Part shown: one piece after another, positions 54,483 through 62,868 of the stretch
Numbering within the stretch: the first letter of the stretch is position 1
Layout of the letters: each line of letters begins with the position of its first letter
Source: Streptomyces echinatus
Lineage (GTDB): Bacteria; Actinomycetota; Actinomycetes; Streptomycetales; Streptomycetaceae
Reading direction: 5' to 3'
Length of the DNA stretch: 64,000 nt
NCBI RefSeq assembly: GCF_014203595.1
Contig: NZ_JACHJK010000001.1
Coordinates: forward strand, 374,582 to 438,581
Program-made: the position numbers and the translations under genes
Notes under the pieces: generated by a model
Database searches by the model: none
What the model was told of the DNA's origin: nothing
Seen by the model: the letters and a program-made list of their open reading frames with translations, nothing else

Positions 54483-55019
54483 GTGCCGCATGTCCTGGTC
54501 CTCAACGCGTCGTACGAGCCACTCGGCGTCGTACCGCTCCGCCGCGCGCTCGTCCTCGTCCTGGAGAACAAGGCCGTCTCCCTGGAGGAATCCGGCGCCT
54601 TCCTGCACAGCGCGACCGTCACAGTCCCCGCACCCAGCGTGGTCCGGCTCAAGCGATTCGTCCGGGTTCCCTATCGGGGGCCCGTTCCTCTTACCCGCCG
54701 GGCGCTCTTCGCCCGGGACGGGGGCCGGTGCATGTACTGCGGTGGCGTCGCAACCAGCGTCGACCACGTCATCCCGCGCAGCCGCGGGGGCAAGCACGTC
54801 TGGGACAACGTGGTGGCCTCCTGCCGCCGCTGCAACCACGTCAAGGCCGACCGCCACCTCGTCGAACTGGGCTGGCGGCTGCGGCACAAGCCGGCTCCGC
54901 CGACCGGGCTGGCCTGGCGCATCATCGGCACCGGGCATCGGGACCCGCGCTGGATGCCGTACTTGCAGCCGTACGGCGCGGACGACGCTCTGGCCCGGAT
55001 CGACGGCATCTCCGCCTAG
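54483..55019 (+). CDS. HNH endonuclease-domain protein
   Basis: The 178-residue protein starts at GTG 54483 behind AAGGAGG. It has an N-terminal YEPLGVVPLRRALVLVLENKA helix-strand region, then an HNH domain: zinc-like CMYCGG and CRRCNHVKADR cysteines flanking SVDHVIPRSRGG, with the catalytic His in DHV. This is the widespread actinobacterial type with unknown substrate; restriction, repair or recombination roles are possible. Its TAG stop lies inside the left arm of the fold-back element. Confidence 0.9.
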   Translation: MPHVLVLNASYEPLGVVPLRRALVLVLENKAVSLEESGAFLHSATVTVPAPSVVRLKRFVRVPYRGPVPLTRRALFARDGGRCMYCGGVATSVDHVIPRSRGGKHVWDNVVASCRRCNHVKADRHLVELGWRLRHKPAPPTGLAWRIIGTGHRDPRWMPYLQPYGADDALARIDGISA

Positions 55020-55183
55020 GGGGTTTCGTTTGGATCAGGTCGGATCAGGCCGCGGCGTCCGGTGCGGTGCATCGCAAGGCGGAGGACCATCCGCGTACTG
55101 GGCGTACTCGGGTGGTCCGACAACGCGGCGAGGTGCCGTGCCGGGCGTCGCGGACCCGGGCTGATCCAAACGAAGCCCCCTAG
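55016..55183. repeat. Fold-back repeat element with 22-bp terminal inverted repeats
   Basis: Left arm 55016-55037 (CTAGGGGGTTTCGTTTGGATCA) and right arm 55162-55183 are complementary at 21 of 22 positions, enclosing 124 bp. Inside lies a second hairpin (GGACCATCCGCGTACTGG against its partner GGTGGTCC side). It resembles a non-coding MITE-like element. The left arm contains the stop codon of the HNH gene. The arms recur in compact form at 31547-31594. Confidence 0.75.
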
Positions 55184-55192
55184 ATCCGGGCC

Positions 55193-55335
55193 TGTGTGTC
55201 CGGGGCCGCGTGCCTCGTGTGTCCCATGCCCACGAGGCACGTGTGTCCCATGCTCTCGGGGCACGTGTGTCCCACGGCCTCGGGGCCCGTGTGTCCGTGC
55301 TCACGAGGGGCGGGTGTCCGTGCTCACGACGGGCG
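55193..55335. repeat. 24-bp tandem repeats, about six copies
   Basis: The phrase GTGTGTCCC recurs at 55217, 55241, 55265 and 55289, with weaker copies on each side; unit length is 24 bases (CGTGTGTCCCATGC plus spacer). The rest of the gene-free stretch 55336-55591 is GC-rich with no gene that I see. Confidence 0.7.
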
Positions 55336-55591
55336 TGGTGGCGGCCGTGCGTCGGCCGCGGTCCGCCGTGGCCGCCCGCGCGGTTCCCCGCGCCCCCACG
55401 CACCGCGTACAGGGCCGTGCCCGGGCCGTGCCCGGTCCGCGCGCCGTCAGGGCCGTACGGGGGCCGGGCGCCGGTCCGTGGACGGATCCACCGGTGCGCC
55501 GGTTTTGCCGCGCGTGGCTCGGGGCTCACGGGGTAGGCCTGCCGTAACCCGTCCAGAGCCGAAGCATCCGGCGCACCCTAAGGAGGCCCCC

Positions 55592-55837
55592 GTGGCCGCA
55601 TCGGCACGTCTCACGTTCCCGGCCCAGTTCAAACCCGGGGCGGACCCGTCCGCCGACACCGACGAGGCGCTGTCGTGCGTCTTCAGCGCGGAGAGCGCCT
55701 ACGCGCAGGCACCGCTGACCAGCGAGCCGCCGCTGCCCGACGCCGAGCCGCTGACCAGCGAGCCCCCGCTCGCCGAGGCCGCCCCGCTGACCAGCGAGTC
55801 CGACCCGGTCCCGGACTCCTTCGCACCGGGGCTGTAG
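55592..55837 (+). CDS. Small PLTSE-repeat protein upstream of malQ
   Basis: The 81-residue protein starts at GTG 55592 behind an excellent AAGGAGG (spacing seven). It contains three copies of PLTSEPPL-type phrases (residues 42-49, 54-61, 66-70) in an acidic, Pro-rich, probably disordered sequence; a single Cys is at 29. Its TAG stop directly abuts the malQ ATG, so the two are translationally coupled. I recognise no family. It could be a regulatory or leader protein of MalQ. Confidence 0.7.
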   Translation: MAASARLTFPAQFKPGADPSADTDEALSCVFSAESAYAQAPLTSEPPLPDAEPLTSEPPLAEAAPLTSESDPVPDSFAPGL

Positions 55838-58051
55838 ATGGCCGCGGCGCCCGAGGAGCCCCTCACGGAGGACCTCGCCCGGCTCGCCGAGCTGCACGGG
55901 GTCGCCACCTCCTACCGCCCGGCCCCGGACCGTACCGTCCAGGTCCCCGCCTCCGCCGTGACCGCCGCCCTCACCGCCCTCGGCGTCGACGCGACCGGCC
56001 CGGCCGCCGTGCGCGCCGCCCTCACCGCACGGGAACGCGAACTGCGCGAGCGCCTGCTGCCGCCGACCGTGGTGCGCTGGGCCGGCGCCGAGCCGCCCGC
56101 CGCCCTCACCGCGCTGCCCACGGGCACCCGGCTGCGCGTCGAGACGGAGGACGGGGAGATCCACGACGAGACGGCGGACCTTCGCATCCCGGGCAGAGGC
56201 GTCCGTGAGGGAGGTATGCAGGACGGAGGCGTCCGCGAGGGAGGGGTCCGGCACGGAGGCGTACGGGACGGAGTCGCGTTAGTCGCCGGCCTCCCGCCGG
56301 GTGTCCACCGGCTGACCGCCACCGCCCCCGACGGACGGACCGGTGAGACGTTCCTCGTCGTCGCCCCGGACCGGCTGCCCGCCCCGCCCGGCCGCTCCCA
56401 CGGCCTCCTGGTCCAGCTGTACTCCCTGCTCTCCCACCGCTCCTGGGGCATGGGCGACCTCGCCGACCTCGCCGAACTGGCCGGCTGGGCCGGACGCGCC
56501 GCCGGCGCCGGCTTCGTCCAGGTCAACCCGCTGCACGCGGCCGTACCCGGCGCCCCCACCGACCCCTCCCCCTACCGCCCCTCCTCCCGCCGCTTCCCCG
56601 ACCCCGTCCACCTGCGCGTCGAGGACATCCCCGAATTCGCGTACGCCGAGGACCGCGAGCGGCTGACCGGACTGCTGGACCGGGCCGCGCGGCTGCGCGC
56701 CGACGTCCTCGACAAGGGCGCCCTCATCGACCGGGACGCCGTGTGGGAACTGAAGCGGCAGGCCCTGGAGCAGGTCCTGGCCGTCCCCCTCGGCCCCGGC
56801 CGGCAGGCCGCCTACGACGCCTTCCGCGCCGCCCACGGCCCGGCCCTCGACGACCACGCCACCTGGTACGCCCTCGCCGAGCTGCACGGCCCCGACTGGC
56901 ACCGCTGGCCGGACGGGCTGCGCGACCCCCGCTCCGCCGCCACCGCCCGCGCCCGCACCGAACTCGCCGACCGGGTCTCCTTCCACGCCCGCCTCGCCTG
57001 GCTCACCGACGGCCAGCTCCGGGCCGCCCAGCGCGCCGCCCGCGAGGCCGGCATGTCCGTCGGGATCGTGCACGACCTCGCCGTCGGCGTGCACCCGTCC
57101 GGCGCCGACGCCTGGGCCCAGCAGGACGTGTTCGCCGCCGGCATGTCCGTCGGCGCCCCGCCCGACGCCTTCAACGCCCGCGGCCAGGACTGGGGACTGC
57201 CCCCCTGGCGCCCCGACCGGCTCGCCGCCACCGGCCACGCCCCCTACCGCGACCTCCTGCGCGCCCTCTTCCGCTACGCCGGCGCCCTGCGCATCGACCA
57301 CGTCATGGGCCTGTTCCGGCTCTGGTGGGTCCCCCAGGGCAGCCCGCCCACCGACGGCACCTACGTCCACTACGACGCCGACGCCATGCTCGCGATCCTC
57401 GCCCTGGAGGCCGCCCGCGCCGGGGCGGTCGTGATCGGCGAGGACCTGGGCACCGTCGAGCCCGGCGTGCGCGAGGCACTGCAGCGGCGCGGGGTGCTCG
57501 GCACCTCCGTGCTCTGGTTCGAACGTGACTGGGAGGGCGACGGCCGCCCGCTGCCGCCCGAGCGCTGGCGCGCGGACTGCCTGGCCACTGCCACCACCCA
57601 CGACCTGCCGCCCACCGCCGCCCGGCTCACCGGCGACCACGTCGACCTGCGCGACCGCCTCGGCCTGCTCACCCGGTCCGCCACCGAGGAACGCGCCGAG
57701 GCCGTCGCCGACACCGCCGAGTGGCTCGCCCTGCTGGGCAGCCTCGGCCTGCTGGACAGCCCGGCGGCCGGACCGCCCGGATCCGACGAGGAGGAGGAGA
57801 TCCGCGCCGTCCACCGCTTCCTGCTGCGCACCCCGGCCCGGCTGATCGGCGTCTGGCTCCCGGACGGCATCGGCGACCGCCGCCCGCAGAACCTCCCGGG
57901 CACCTGGGACCAGTACCCCAACTGGCGGCTGCCGATCGCGGACCGGGAGGGCCGGCCGGTGCCCCTGGAGGAACTGGTGGCCTCGCCCCGGCTGCGGGCA
58001 CTGCTCCAGGTGCTCCGGCCGTCCGGCCCGTCCGGCCCGTCCGGGGTCTGA
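55838..58051 (+). CDS. malQ: 4-alpha-glucanotransferase (amylomaltase) MalQ
   Basis: The 737-residue GH77 enzyme transfers alpha-1,4-glucan segments between maltodextrins in glycogen and maltose metabolism. The N-terminal 180 residues are an extra beta domain, as in long actinobacterial MalQ. The catalytic barrel shows VNPLHA, YRPSSRRFPDPVHLRVEDIPEF, LRIDHVMGLFRLWWVP (nucleophile Asp in RIDHV) and GEDLGTVEPGV (acid Glu). An inserted GGxxxGGVREG repeat (about 125-145) is unusual and may be slippage-derived. No terminator is obvious after it. Confidence 0.95.
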   Translation: MAAAPEEPLTEDLARLAELHGVATSYRPAPDRTVQVPASAVTAALTALGVDATGPAAVRAALTARERELRERLLPPTVVRWAGAEPPAALTALPTGTRLRVETEDGEIHDETADLRIPGRGVREGGMQDGGVREGGVRHGGVRDGVALVAGLPPGVHRLTATAPDGRTGETFLVVAPDRLPAPPGRSHGLLVQLYSLLSHRSWGMGDLADLAELAGWAGRAAGAGFVQVNPLHAAVPGAPTDPSPYRPSSRRFPDPVHLRVEDIPEFAYAEDRERLTGLLDRAARLRADVLDKGALIDRDAVWELKRQALEQVLAVPLGPGRQAAYDAFRAAHGPALDDHATWYALAELHGPDWHRWPDGLRDPRSAATARARTELADRVSFHARLAWLTDGQLRAAQRAAREAGMSVGIVHDLAVGVHPSGADAWAQQDVFAAGMSVGAPPDAFNARGQDWGLPPWRPDRLAATGHAPYRDLLRALFRYAGALRIDHVMGLFRLWWVPQGSPPTDGTYVHYDADAMLAILALEAARAGAVVIGEDLGTVEPGVREALQRRGVLGTSVLWFERDWEGDGRPLPPERWRADCLATATTHDLPPTAARLTGDHVDLRDRLGLLTRSATEERAEAVADTAEWLALLGSLGLLDSPAAGPPGSDEEEEIRAVHRFLLRTPARLIGVWLPDGIGDRRPQNLPGTWDQYPNWRLPIADREGRPVPLEELVASPRLRALLQVLRPSGPSGPSGV

Positions 58052-58176
58052 GGACGGGGCCGCCCGGGCGAGGCGGGGGTCCGGCGCCGCCGGACCCCGT
58101 CACGGCGGGGCGGTCGCGTGCCACTACCGGCACCCCGGGCGCGCGCGCTCATCGGCCGTTCGCTAACTTTGGCACC

Positions 58177-58452
58177 GTGGACAAGAAGAACGCCCTGCGC
58201 GCCGGCGCCCTGGCTGCCGGTACGACGCTGATGATGCTGCTCATGTCGTCCCCCGCGCTCGCGCTGACCCGCGACGACGGTGACGACCCCGGCTCGGGCC
58301 TGAGCGTCATCGAGACGCTGGGCCTCTACGTCATTGCCCCGTTGGTGCTGTTCGTGGTGATCGCCGGCCTGGTGATGGTGCTCGACAAGTCGCGCGCCAA
58401 GAAGGACACCACCTCGTCCAACATCGACGTCAAGTCCGGCGCCCGGGTCTAG
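58177..58452 (+). CDS. Small membrane protein, 91 residues
   Basis: GTG 58177 starts MDKKNALRAGALAAGT. The first 30 residues form a signal sequence (MMLLMSSPALALT) and a second helix lies at about 48-70 (LGLYVIAPLVLFVVIAGLVMVL), followed by a charged tail (DKSRAKKDTTSS). It is probably a single-pass membrane protein with a short external segment. No family name recalled. Confidence 0.65.
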   Translation: MDKKNALRAGALAAGTTLMMLLMSSPALALTRDDGDDPGSGLSVIETLGLYVIAPLVLFVVIAGLVMVLDKSRAKKDTTSSNIDVKSGARV

Positions 58453-58484
58453 GCCCAGGCCTGACCGGACCCCCCTGGACCGTT

Positions 58485-58553
58485 CGCCGGGGGCGCCCGT
58501 CCTCCCGTCGGTACGCACGCACGCGTACCCGGGTGAGACCGGCGCCCCCGGCG
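58485..58553 (+). terminator. Nested hairpin terminator
   Basis: Arms CGCCGGGGGCGCC (58485-58497) and GGCGCCCCCGGCG (58541-58553) form a perfect 13-bp stem followed by TTTT. An inner hairpin (GTACGC/GCGTAC) sits in the loop. Confidence 0.85.
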
Positions 58554-58572
58554 TTTTCGTGTCCCCGGCGGG

Positions 58573-59163
58573 TCAGGGGTTCGGCGCGGTCAGGTACCGC
58601 TGCACCGTCGGGCCCAGCCAGGCCACCAGTTCCTCACGGGCGAGCGCCCGGGCCGGCGGCAGCCGCAGCACATAGCGGGTGAGGGCGAGCCCCAGCAGCT
58701 GCGCGGCGCACAGCGCGGCCCGCGCGGGGACCTGCTCGGGGTCGGGGCACGCCTGCCGGGCCACCGGCAGCAGCTGCTCCTGGAAGATGCCCCGCATCCG
58801 CTCGGCCCCGGCCTCGTTCGTGGCGCCGACCCGGAGGACGGCCGTCAGCTCCTCGTTCTCCTCCCACAGGCCGAGGAAGTGGGTTACCAGCGCGCGGCCC
58901 ACCTCGTCCCGCGGCACCCCTGTCAGATCCGGCAGCCGCAGATCGAGGGCGACCGCCGCGGCGAAGAGGCCCTCCTTGCTGCCGAAGTACCGCATCACCA
59001 TGGACGGGTCGATCCGGGCGTCCCGGGCGATGGCCCTGATGGTGGCCCGCTCGTAGCCGTCGGAGGCGAAGCGCTCGCGGGCGGCGGCGAGGATGGCGCG
59101 CCGGGTGGCGTCGGAGCGGCGGGGCGGGGGCCCCGGCTGCTCGGGGTGTGTGCTGGCCGTCAT
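58573..59163 (-). CDS. TetR-family repressor
   Basis: The 196-residue protein has a TetR DNA-binding domain (ATRRAILAAARERFASDGYERATIRAIARDARIDPSMVMRYFGSKEGL) and a helical ligand domain. ATG 59163 is chosen over 59199, as the latter runs through the repeat array. It is divergent from the FAD monooxygenase gene, and the space between them is packed with 14-bp repeats starting one base after the ATG. By analogy with RifMo/TetX-like pairs it probably represses the monooxygenase and itself until a substrate binds. Confidence 0.9.
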   Translation of the reverse strand: MTASTHPEQPGPPPRRSDATRRAILAAARERFASDGYERATIRAIARDARIDPSMVMRYFGSKEGLFAAAVALDLRLPDLTGVPRDEVGRALVTHFLGLWEENEELTAVLRVGATNEAGAERMRGIFQEQLLPVARQACPDPEQVPARAALCAAQLLGLALTRYVLRLPPARALAREELVAWLGPTVQRYLTAPNP

Positions 59164-59202
59164 GACAACAAGCGTAGGCCAACGAACGTAGGCCAACAAG
59201 TG

Positions 59203-59232
59203 TTGACTTCACTTCCAGGGGCGGCCTAGGCT
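59203..59232 (+). promoter_or_regulatory. Candidate promoter of the monooxygenase gene
   Basis: TTGACT (59203-59208) and TAGGCT (59227-59232) with 18-base spacing fit a vegetative-type promoter. Repeat units flank it on both sides. Confidence 0.5.
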
Positions 59233-59247
59233 GCCAACAAGCGTTGA

Positions 59248-59275
59248 CCAACAAGCGTTGGCACACGCTTGTTGG
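59248..59275. promoter_or_regulatory. TetR-type operator inverted repeat
   Basis: Arms CCAACAAGCGT and ACGCTTGTTGG are perfectly complementary around a 6-base spacer, just downstream of the candidate promoter. It is the best dyad in the array. Confidence 0.75.
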
Positions 59276-59418
59276 CCTCTCCTGGGATGGCCCACGTTTG
59301 TGGCCTACCGCTGTCGGTTGGCAGCGGATGGCCAACAGGTGAGGGCCAACAGGTGAGGGCCAACAGCGGATGGCAAACAGCGGATGGCGAACGAGCGTTG
59401 GCACACCAGGAGGCCCTC

Positions 59419-60948
59419 ATGTCCGGCACCACTGGAAACAACGGAACCAACGGAACCAACGGCATCACCGGCACCGAAGACACGCGGCGCCCTGTAGTCG
59501 TCGTCGGCTCCGGCCCCACCGGCCTTCTCCTGGCCGGCGACCTCGCCACCGCCGGCATCGCGGTCACCGTCCTCGAAAAGCGCCCCCAGAAGATCAGCAA
59601 CCTCTCCCGCGCCTTCGTCCTGCACGCCCGCACCCTCGAACAGCTCGACGCCCGCCCCTCGTCCGCGCCCGGCCCGCGGAGCCTCGCCGACGACCTCGAA
59701 GCGGTGGGGCGGCCCCTCGACCGCATCGGCCTCTTCGGCCGCCTCACCATCGACCTCTCCACTCTCCCCTCCCGCTTCCGGCACCTCCTGGTCCTCCCGC
59801 AGTACGAGGTGGAGAAGGTCCTGCGGCGGCGCGCGGCGGAGGCGGGGGCCGAGTTCCGGTACGAGACCGAGCTGGCCGGGCTGAGCCAGGACGCCGACGG
59901 CGTGACGATCGAGGCCCGCGGGCCAAAAGGGCGCACGGAGTCGCTCCGGGCGGCGTACGTCGTCGGGGCGGACGGGATGCGCAGTGCCGTCCGGCAGGCC
60001 ATCGGGTTGCCCTTCCCGGGCCGGTCGGTGATCCGCTCCGTCGTGCTCGCCGACGTACGGCTCGCCGAGAAGCCCCCGACGCTGCTCACCGCCAACGCGG
60101 TCGGGGACGCCTTCGCCTTCCTCGCGCCCTTCGGTGACGGCTACTACCGGGTGATCGGCTGGCACCGGGGCCGCGACGTCCCGGACAGCGCGCCGTTGGA
60201 CCTCTCCGAGGTCAAGGAGATCGTCCGCCTCGCCCTCGGCCGGGACTACGGCATGTACGACGCCCGCTGGATGTCCCGCTTCCACAGCGACGAGCGCCAG
60301 GCGCCGGCCTACCGGGTCGGACGGGTCTTCCTCGCCGGGGACGCCGCCCATGTGCACACTCCGGCGGGCGGTCAGGGCATGAACACCGGTCTGCAGGACG
60401 CGGCGAACCTGAGCTGGAAGCTGGCCGCGGTCGTCGGCGGTCACGCGGACCCCGGGCTGCTCGACACCTACCAGGCCGAGCGGCACCCCGTCGGCCGGGC
60501 GGTGCTGCGCAGCAGCGGCGGGATCGTCCGCCTCGCCATGGCCAAGCGGCCCTGGACGCTGGCGGCACGCGCGGCCCTCACCTCGTTCCTCGACGCGGTG
60601 GGCCCGGCGCGGCGCAAGGTCGCGGGACAGATCACCGGCCTCGGCTACCGCTACCCCGCGCCCCGCGGGGCCCACCGGCTCACCGGCGCCCGGATCCCGG
60701 ACGTCACCCTCGCCGACGGCGGCCGGCTGTACGAGGCGCTGCGCGGCGGCCGGTTCGTGCTGATCACGCCGGAGCCGTACGAGGCGGGGGCCGGGCGCGC
60801 GGACCGGCTGGCCGTGGCCCGGTGGGCGGGCGACCGCCGCACGGCCGTGCTGGTGCGCCCCGACGGATACGCGGCCTGGGCCGCCGACTCGGCCGCCCCG
60901 GCGGAGCTCGAGGCGGCCCTGGCCCGCCACCTCGGCCCCACCGCCTGA
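59419..60948 (+). CDS. FAD-dependent aromatic monooxygenase
   Basis: The 509-residue enzyme of the class A (PHBH/RifMo-like) family has VVVGSGPTGLLLAGDLA with GxGxxG near residues 30-40, a DG motif (VVGADGMRSAVRQ) and the GD motif (FLAGDAAHVHTPAGGQGMNTGLQDAANL). Hydroxylation with NAD(P)H and O2 of an aromatic or polyketide substrate is expected. The N-terminus has NGTNGTNG repeats, probably slippage-derived. ATG 59419 is behind AGGAGG. Divergent TetR suggests induction by a xenobiotic or antibiotic. Confidence 0.92.
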   Translation: MSGTTGNNGTNGTNGITGTEDTRRPVVVVGSGPTGLLLAGDLATAGIAVTVLEKRPQKISNLSRAFVLHARTLEQLDARPSSAPGPRSLADDLEAVGRPLDRIGLFGRLTIDLSTLPSRFRHLLVLPQYEVEKVLRRRAAEAGAEFRYETELAGLSQDADGVTIEARGPKGRTESLRAAYVVGADGMRSAVRQAIGLPFPGRSVIRSVVLADVRLAEKPPTLLTANAVGDAFAFLAPFGDGYYRVIGWHRGRDVPDSAPLDLSEVKEIVRLALGRDYGMYDARWMSRFHSDERQAPAYRVGRVFLAGDAAHVHTPAGGQGMNTGLQDAANLSWKLAAVVGGHADPGLLDTYQAERHPVGRAVLRSSGGIVRLAMAKRPWTLAARAALTSFLDAVGPARRKVAGQITGLGYRYPAPRGAHRLTGARIPDVTLADGGRLYEALRGGRFVLITPEPYEAGAGRADRLAVARWAGDRRTAVLVRPDGYAAWAADSAAPAELEAALARHLGPTA

Positions 60949-61255
60949 CCCGGCACCCCACCGCCCACCGCCCGCACCCCTCACCACCCACCCGCCGCCG
61001 GCCCCCCGCCCGCGCGCCGACTACCCGGCCGTCACGACCTTCCGCCCGCGCAGAGCTCGCTCACCGCCGGACTTCCGCTCCAGACGCGGCTCGCTCACCG
61101 CCGGCGTCCCGCCCCCCCCGCAGGGCCCGGCCTCCCGCCCCCACCCGGCCCGCCCGCCGCCGGCGTCCCGCCCCCGCACGGCCCACCCGTCGCCGGTCTT
61201 CCGGCCCGCGTGCCGTCCGGCCATCCGGCCCGCGTGCCGTCCGGCCGTCCGTCGG
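60949..61255. other. Low-complexity gap between the monooxygenase and MarR genes
   Basis: No gene is visible. Repeated CGCTCACCGCCGG and GGCCCGCGTGCCGTCCGGCC phrases and CCCGCCC runs fill it. The two flanking genes converge here. Confidence 0.5.
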
Positions 61256-61756
61256 CTACTCGCCCGTCGCGCTCAGCAACTCCCTCAGCAGGTCGGCCAG
61301 TTGGCCGGCCCGATCGGGGTCCAGGGCGGTCAGGGCGGCGCTCTCCTGGGCCAGGCCGGCGCCCACCGCCTCGTCGATCAGCCGCAGTCCCTCCTCGGTG
61401 AGCGTCACCTGGAGGCCGCGCCGGTCGTGCGGGTCGGGGGAGCGGCGCAGCAGTCCGGCGCGCTCCAGCTTGTCGAGCCGGCCGGTCATTCCACCGGTGG
61501 TGAGCATGAGCGTGCCCGAGAGCTGGCGCGGCGAGAGGGTGTAGGGCTCGCCGGAGCGGCGCAGGGTGGCGAGGACGTCGAACTCGCCGCGCGAGATGCC
61601 GTAGGCCTTGTAGGCCTTCTCCATCCGGTCGCCCATGGCCCGCGAGAGCCGGAAGATCCGGCCGAAGACCTCCATGGCCCGGGTGTCCAGGTCGGGGCGC
61701 ACGCGCGCCCACTGCTCGATGATCGCGTCGACGGAGTCCGCTGGCTGTGGCTGCAT
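61256..61756 (-). CDS. MarR-family regulator
   Basis: The 166-residue protein has a winged helix (ISRGEFDVLATLRRSGEPYTLSPRQLSGTLMLTTGGMTGRLDKLERAGLLRR) with wing DPHDRRGLQVTLTEEG, the classic MarR DxRxxxVxLT-like pattern. ATG 61756. Divergent from the first DMT transporter gene; the 14-bp palindrome in their shared promoter is the likely binding site. Confidence 0.92.
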   Translation of the reverse strand: MQPQPADSVDAIIEQWARVRPDLDTRAMEVFGRIFRLSRAMGDRMEKAYKAYGISRGEFDVLATLRRSGEPYTLSPRQLSGTLMLTTGGMTGRLDKLERAGLLRRSPDPHDRRGLQVTLTEEGLRLIDEAVGAGLAQESAALTALDPDRAGQLADLLRELLSATGE

Positions 61757-61801
61757 GCCGAAAAGTATTGACCCTCTTCCACTTGTTCGCAAGAAAGTCA
61801 C

Positions 61802-61829
61802 TTGACGCTAAGTCGCTTAGCGCTAAGCT
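61802..61829 (+). promoter_or_regulatory. Promoter with MarR operator
   Basis: TTGACG (61802-61807) and TAAGCT (61824-61829) are separated by 16 bases. The perfect palindrome GCTTAGCGCTAAGC (61815-61828) covers the spacer and -10, an arrangement that would block RNA polymerase. Confidence 0.7.
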
Positions 61830-61875
61830 AATCACCAGCGACCTAGTCCGAACCTCTCCCGAAGGGGCCCCTCCC

Positions 61876-62829
61876 ATGGCCATCCGCCGCCTGGCCGGAA
61901 CCTCCACCACCAGCGTCATAGCCCTCACCGCGCTCGCTCCCGTCTCCTGGGGCACCACCTACGCGGTCACCACCGAGTTCCTGCCGCCGGACCGCCCCCT
62001 GTTCACGGCCCTGATGCGGGCCCTGCCGGCCGGCCTGCTGCTGCTCGCCGTCACCCGCGTGCTGCCGCGCGGCATCTGGTGGGCCAAGGCGGCCGCGCTC
62101 GGGGCGCTGAACATCGGCGCCTTCTTCCCGCTGCTGTTCGTCGCGGCGTACCGGCTGCCCGGCGGGATGGCCGCGGTCGTCGGCTCGGCCGGGCCGCTGT
62201 TCGTCGTCGGGCTCTCGGCGCTGCTGCTCGGCCAGCGGCCGGCTCCCCGCACGCTGCTCACCGGGCTGGTGGCCGCCTTCGGCGTCAGCCTCGTCGTGCT
62301 GAAGGGGGCCGGCGCGCTCGATCTGGTCGGCGCCCTCGCGGCCCTCGCCTCCACCCTCTCCATGGCCGCCGGCACCGTGCTCACCAAGCGCTGGGGCCGC
62401 CCGGAGGGTGTCGGCCCGCTGGCGCTCACCGGCTGGCAGCTCACCGCGGGCGGCCTGCTCATCGCCCCGCTCGCGGCCCTGGTCGAGGGCGCCCCGCCCG
62501 CGCTCGACGGCCGTGCCGTCGGCGGCTACCTCTATCTCGCCCTGGCCAACACGGCCGTCGGCTACTGGCTCTGGTTCCGCGGCATTGGCCGGCTCACCGC
62601 CACCCAGGCCGGATTCCTCGGCCCGCTGTCCCCGCTGACCGCGGCGGTCGTCGGCTGGGCGGCCCTCGGCCAGGCGCTCACGCCGGTGCAGATGGCGGGC
62701 ATGACCCTGGCGTTCGGGGCCACGGTGGCCGCGCAGCTCGGCGGCCGGAAGATCCGATCATTCAGGATTGCTGAAAAGAACGGTCACAAAGATTCGATGG
62801 ACCTGACAGTTCCGGCGCTGCGACGGTAG
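61876..62829 (+). CDS. EamA/DMT-family transporter
   Basis: The 317-residue protein has ten helices in two EamA repeats (about 15-145 and 155-290). ATG 61876 behind GAAGGGG. The family exports amino acids, nucleobases or drugs. The last 25 residues (SFRIAEKNGHKDSMDLT) are unusual: the underlying DNA is AT-richer, and may hold the promoter of the next gene. Divergence from MarR points to substrate-induced efflux. Confidence 0.9.
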   Translation: MAIRRLAGTSTTSVIALTALAPVSWGTTYAVTTEFLPPDRPLFTALMRALPAGLLLLAVTRVLPRGIWWAKAAALGALNIGAFFPLLFVAAYRLPGGMAAVVGSAGPLFVVGLSALLLGQRPAPRTLLTGLVAAFGVSLVVLKGAGALDLVGALAALASTLSMAAGTVLTKRWGRPEGVGPLALTGWQLTAGGLLIAPLAALVEGAPPALDGRAVGGYLYLALANTAVGYWLWFRGIGRLTATQAGFLGPLSPLTAAVVGWAALGQALTPVQMAGMTLAFGATVAAQLGGRKIRSFRIAEKNGHKDSMDLTVPALRR

Positions 62830-62868
62830 AGGCGACAGACCCCGCCACCCTTCCCGGAAAGGCTCCCC

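Larger units (their letters stand above)
59164..59400. repeat. Array of 14-bp phased repeats, probable operator array
   Basis: Units of consensus GCCAACAAGCGTTG occur with a 14-base step at 59164, 59178 and 59192, and again at 59233 and 59247. A step at 59261 is inverted (GCACACGCTTGTTG), 59275-59316 is degenerate, 59317 is weak, and clear units return at 59331, 59345 (both GCCAACAGGTGAGG), 59359, 59373 and 59387. The promoter at 59203-59232 sits in the only break. Confidence 0.85.

Noticed and set aside
55016..55335. CRISPR array
   Set aside because: Repeats here are either a single fold-back pair or directly abutting 24-bp units with no unique spacers, and no cas genes lie nearby.
59164..59400. 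CRISPR array or iteron-type origin
   Set aside because: Units abut without spacers and no Rep protein is nearby; the flanking TetR gene makes an operator array more likely.
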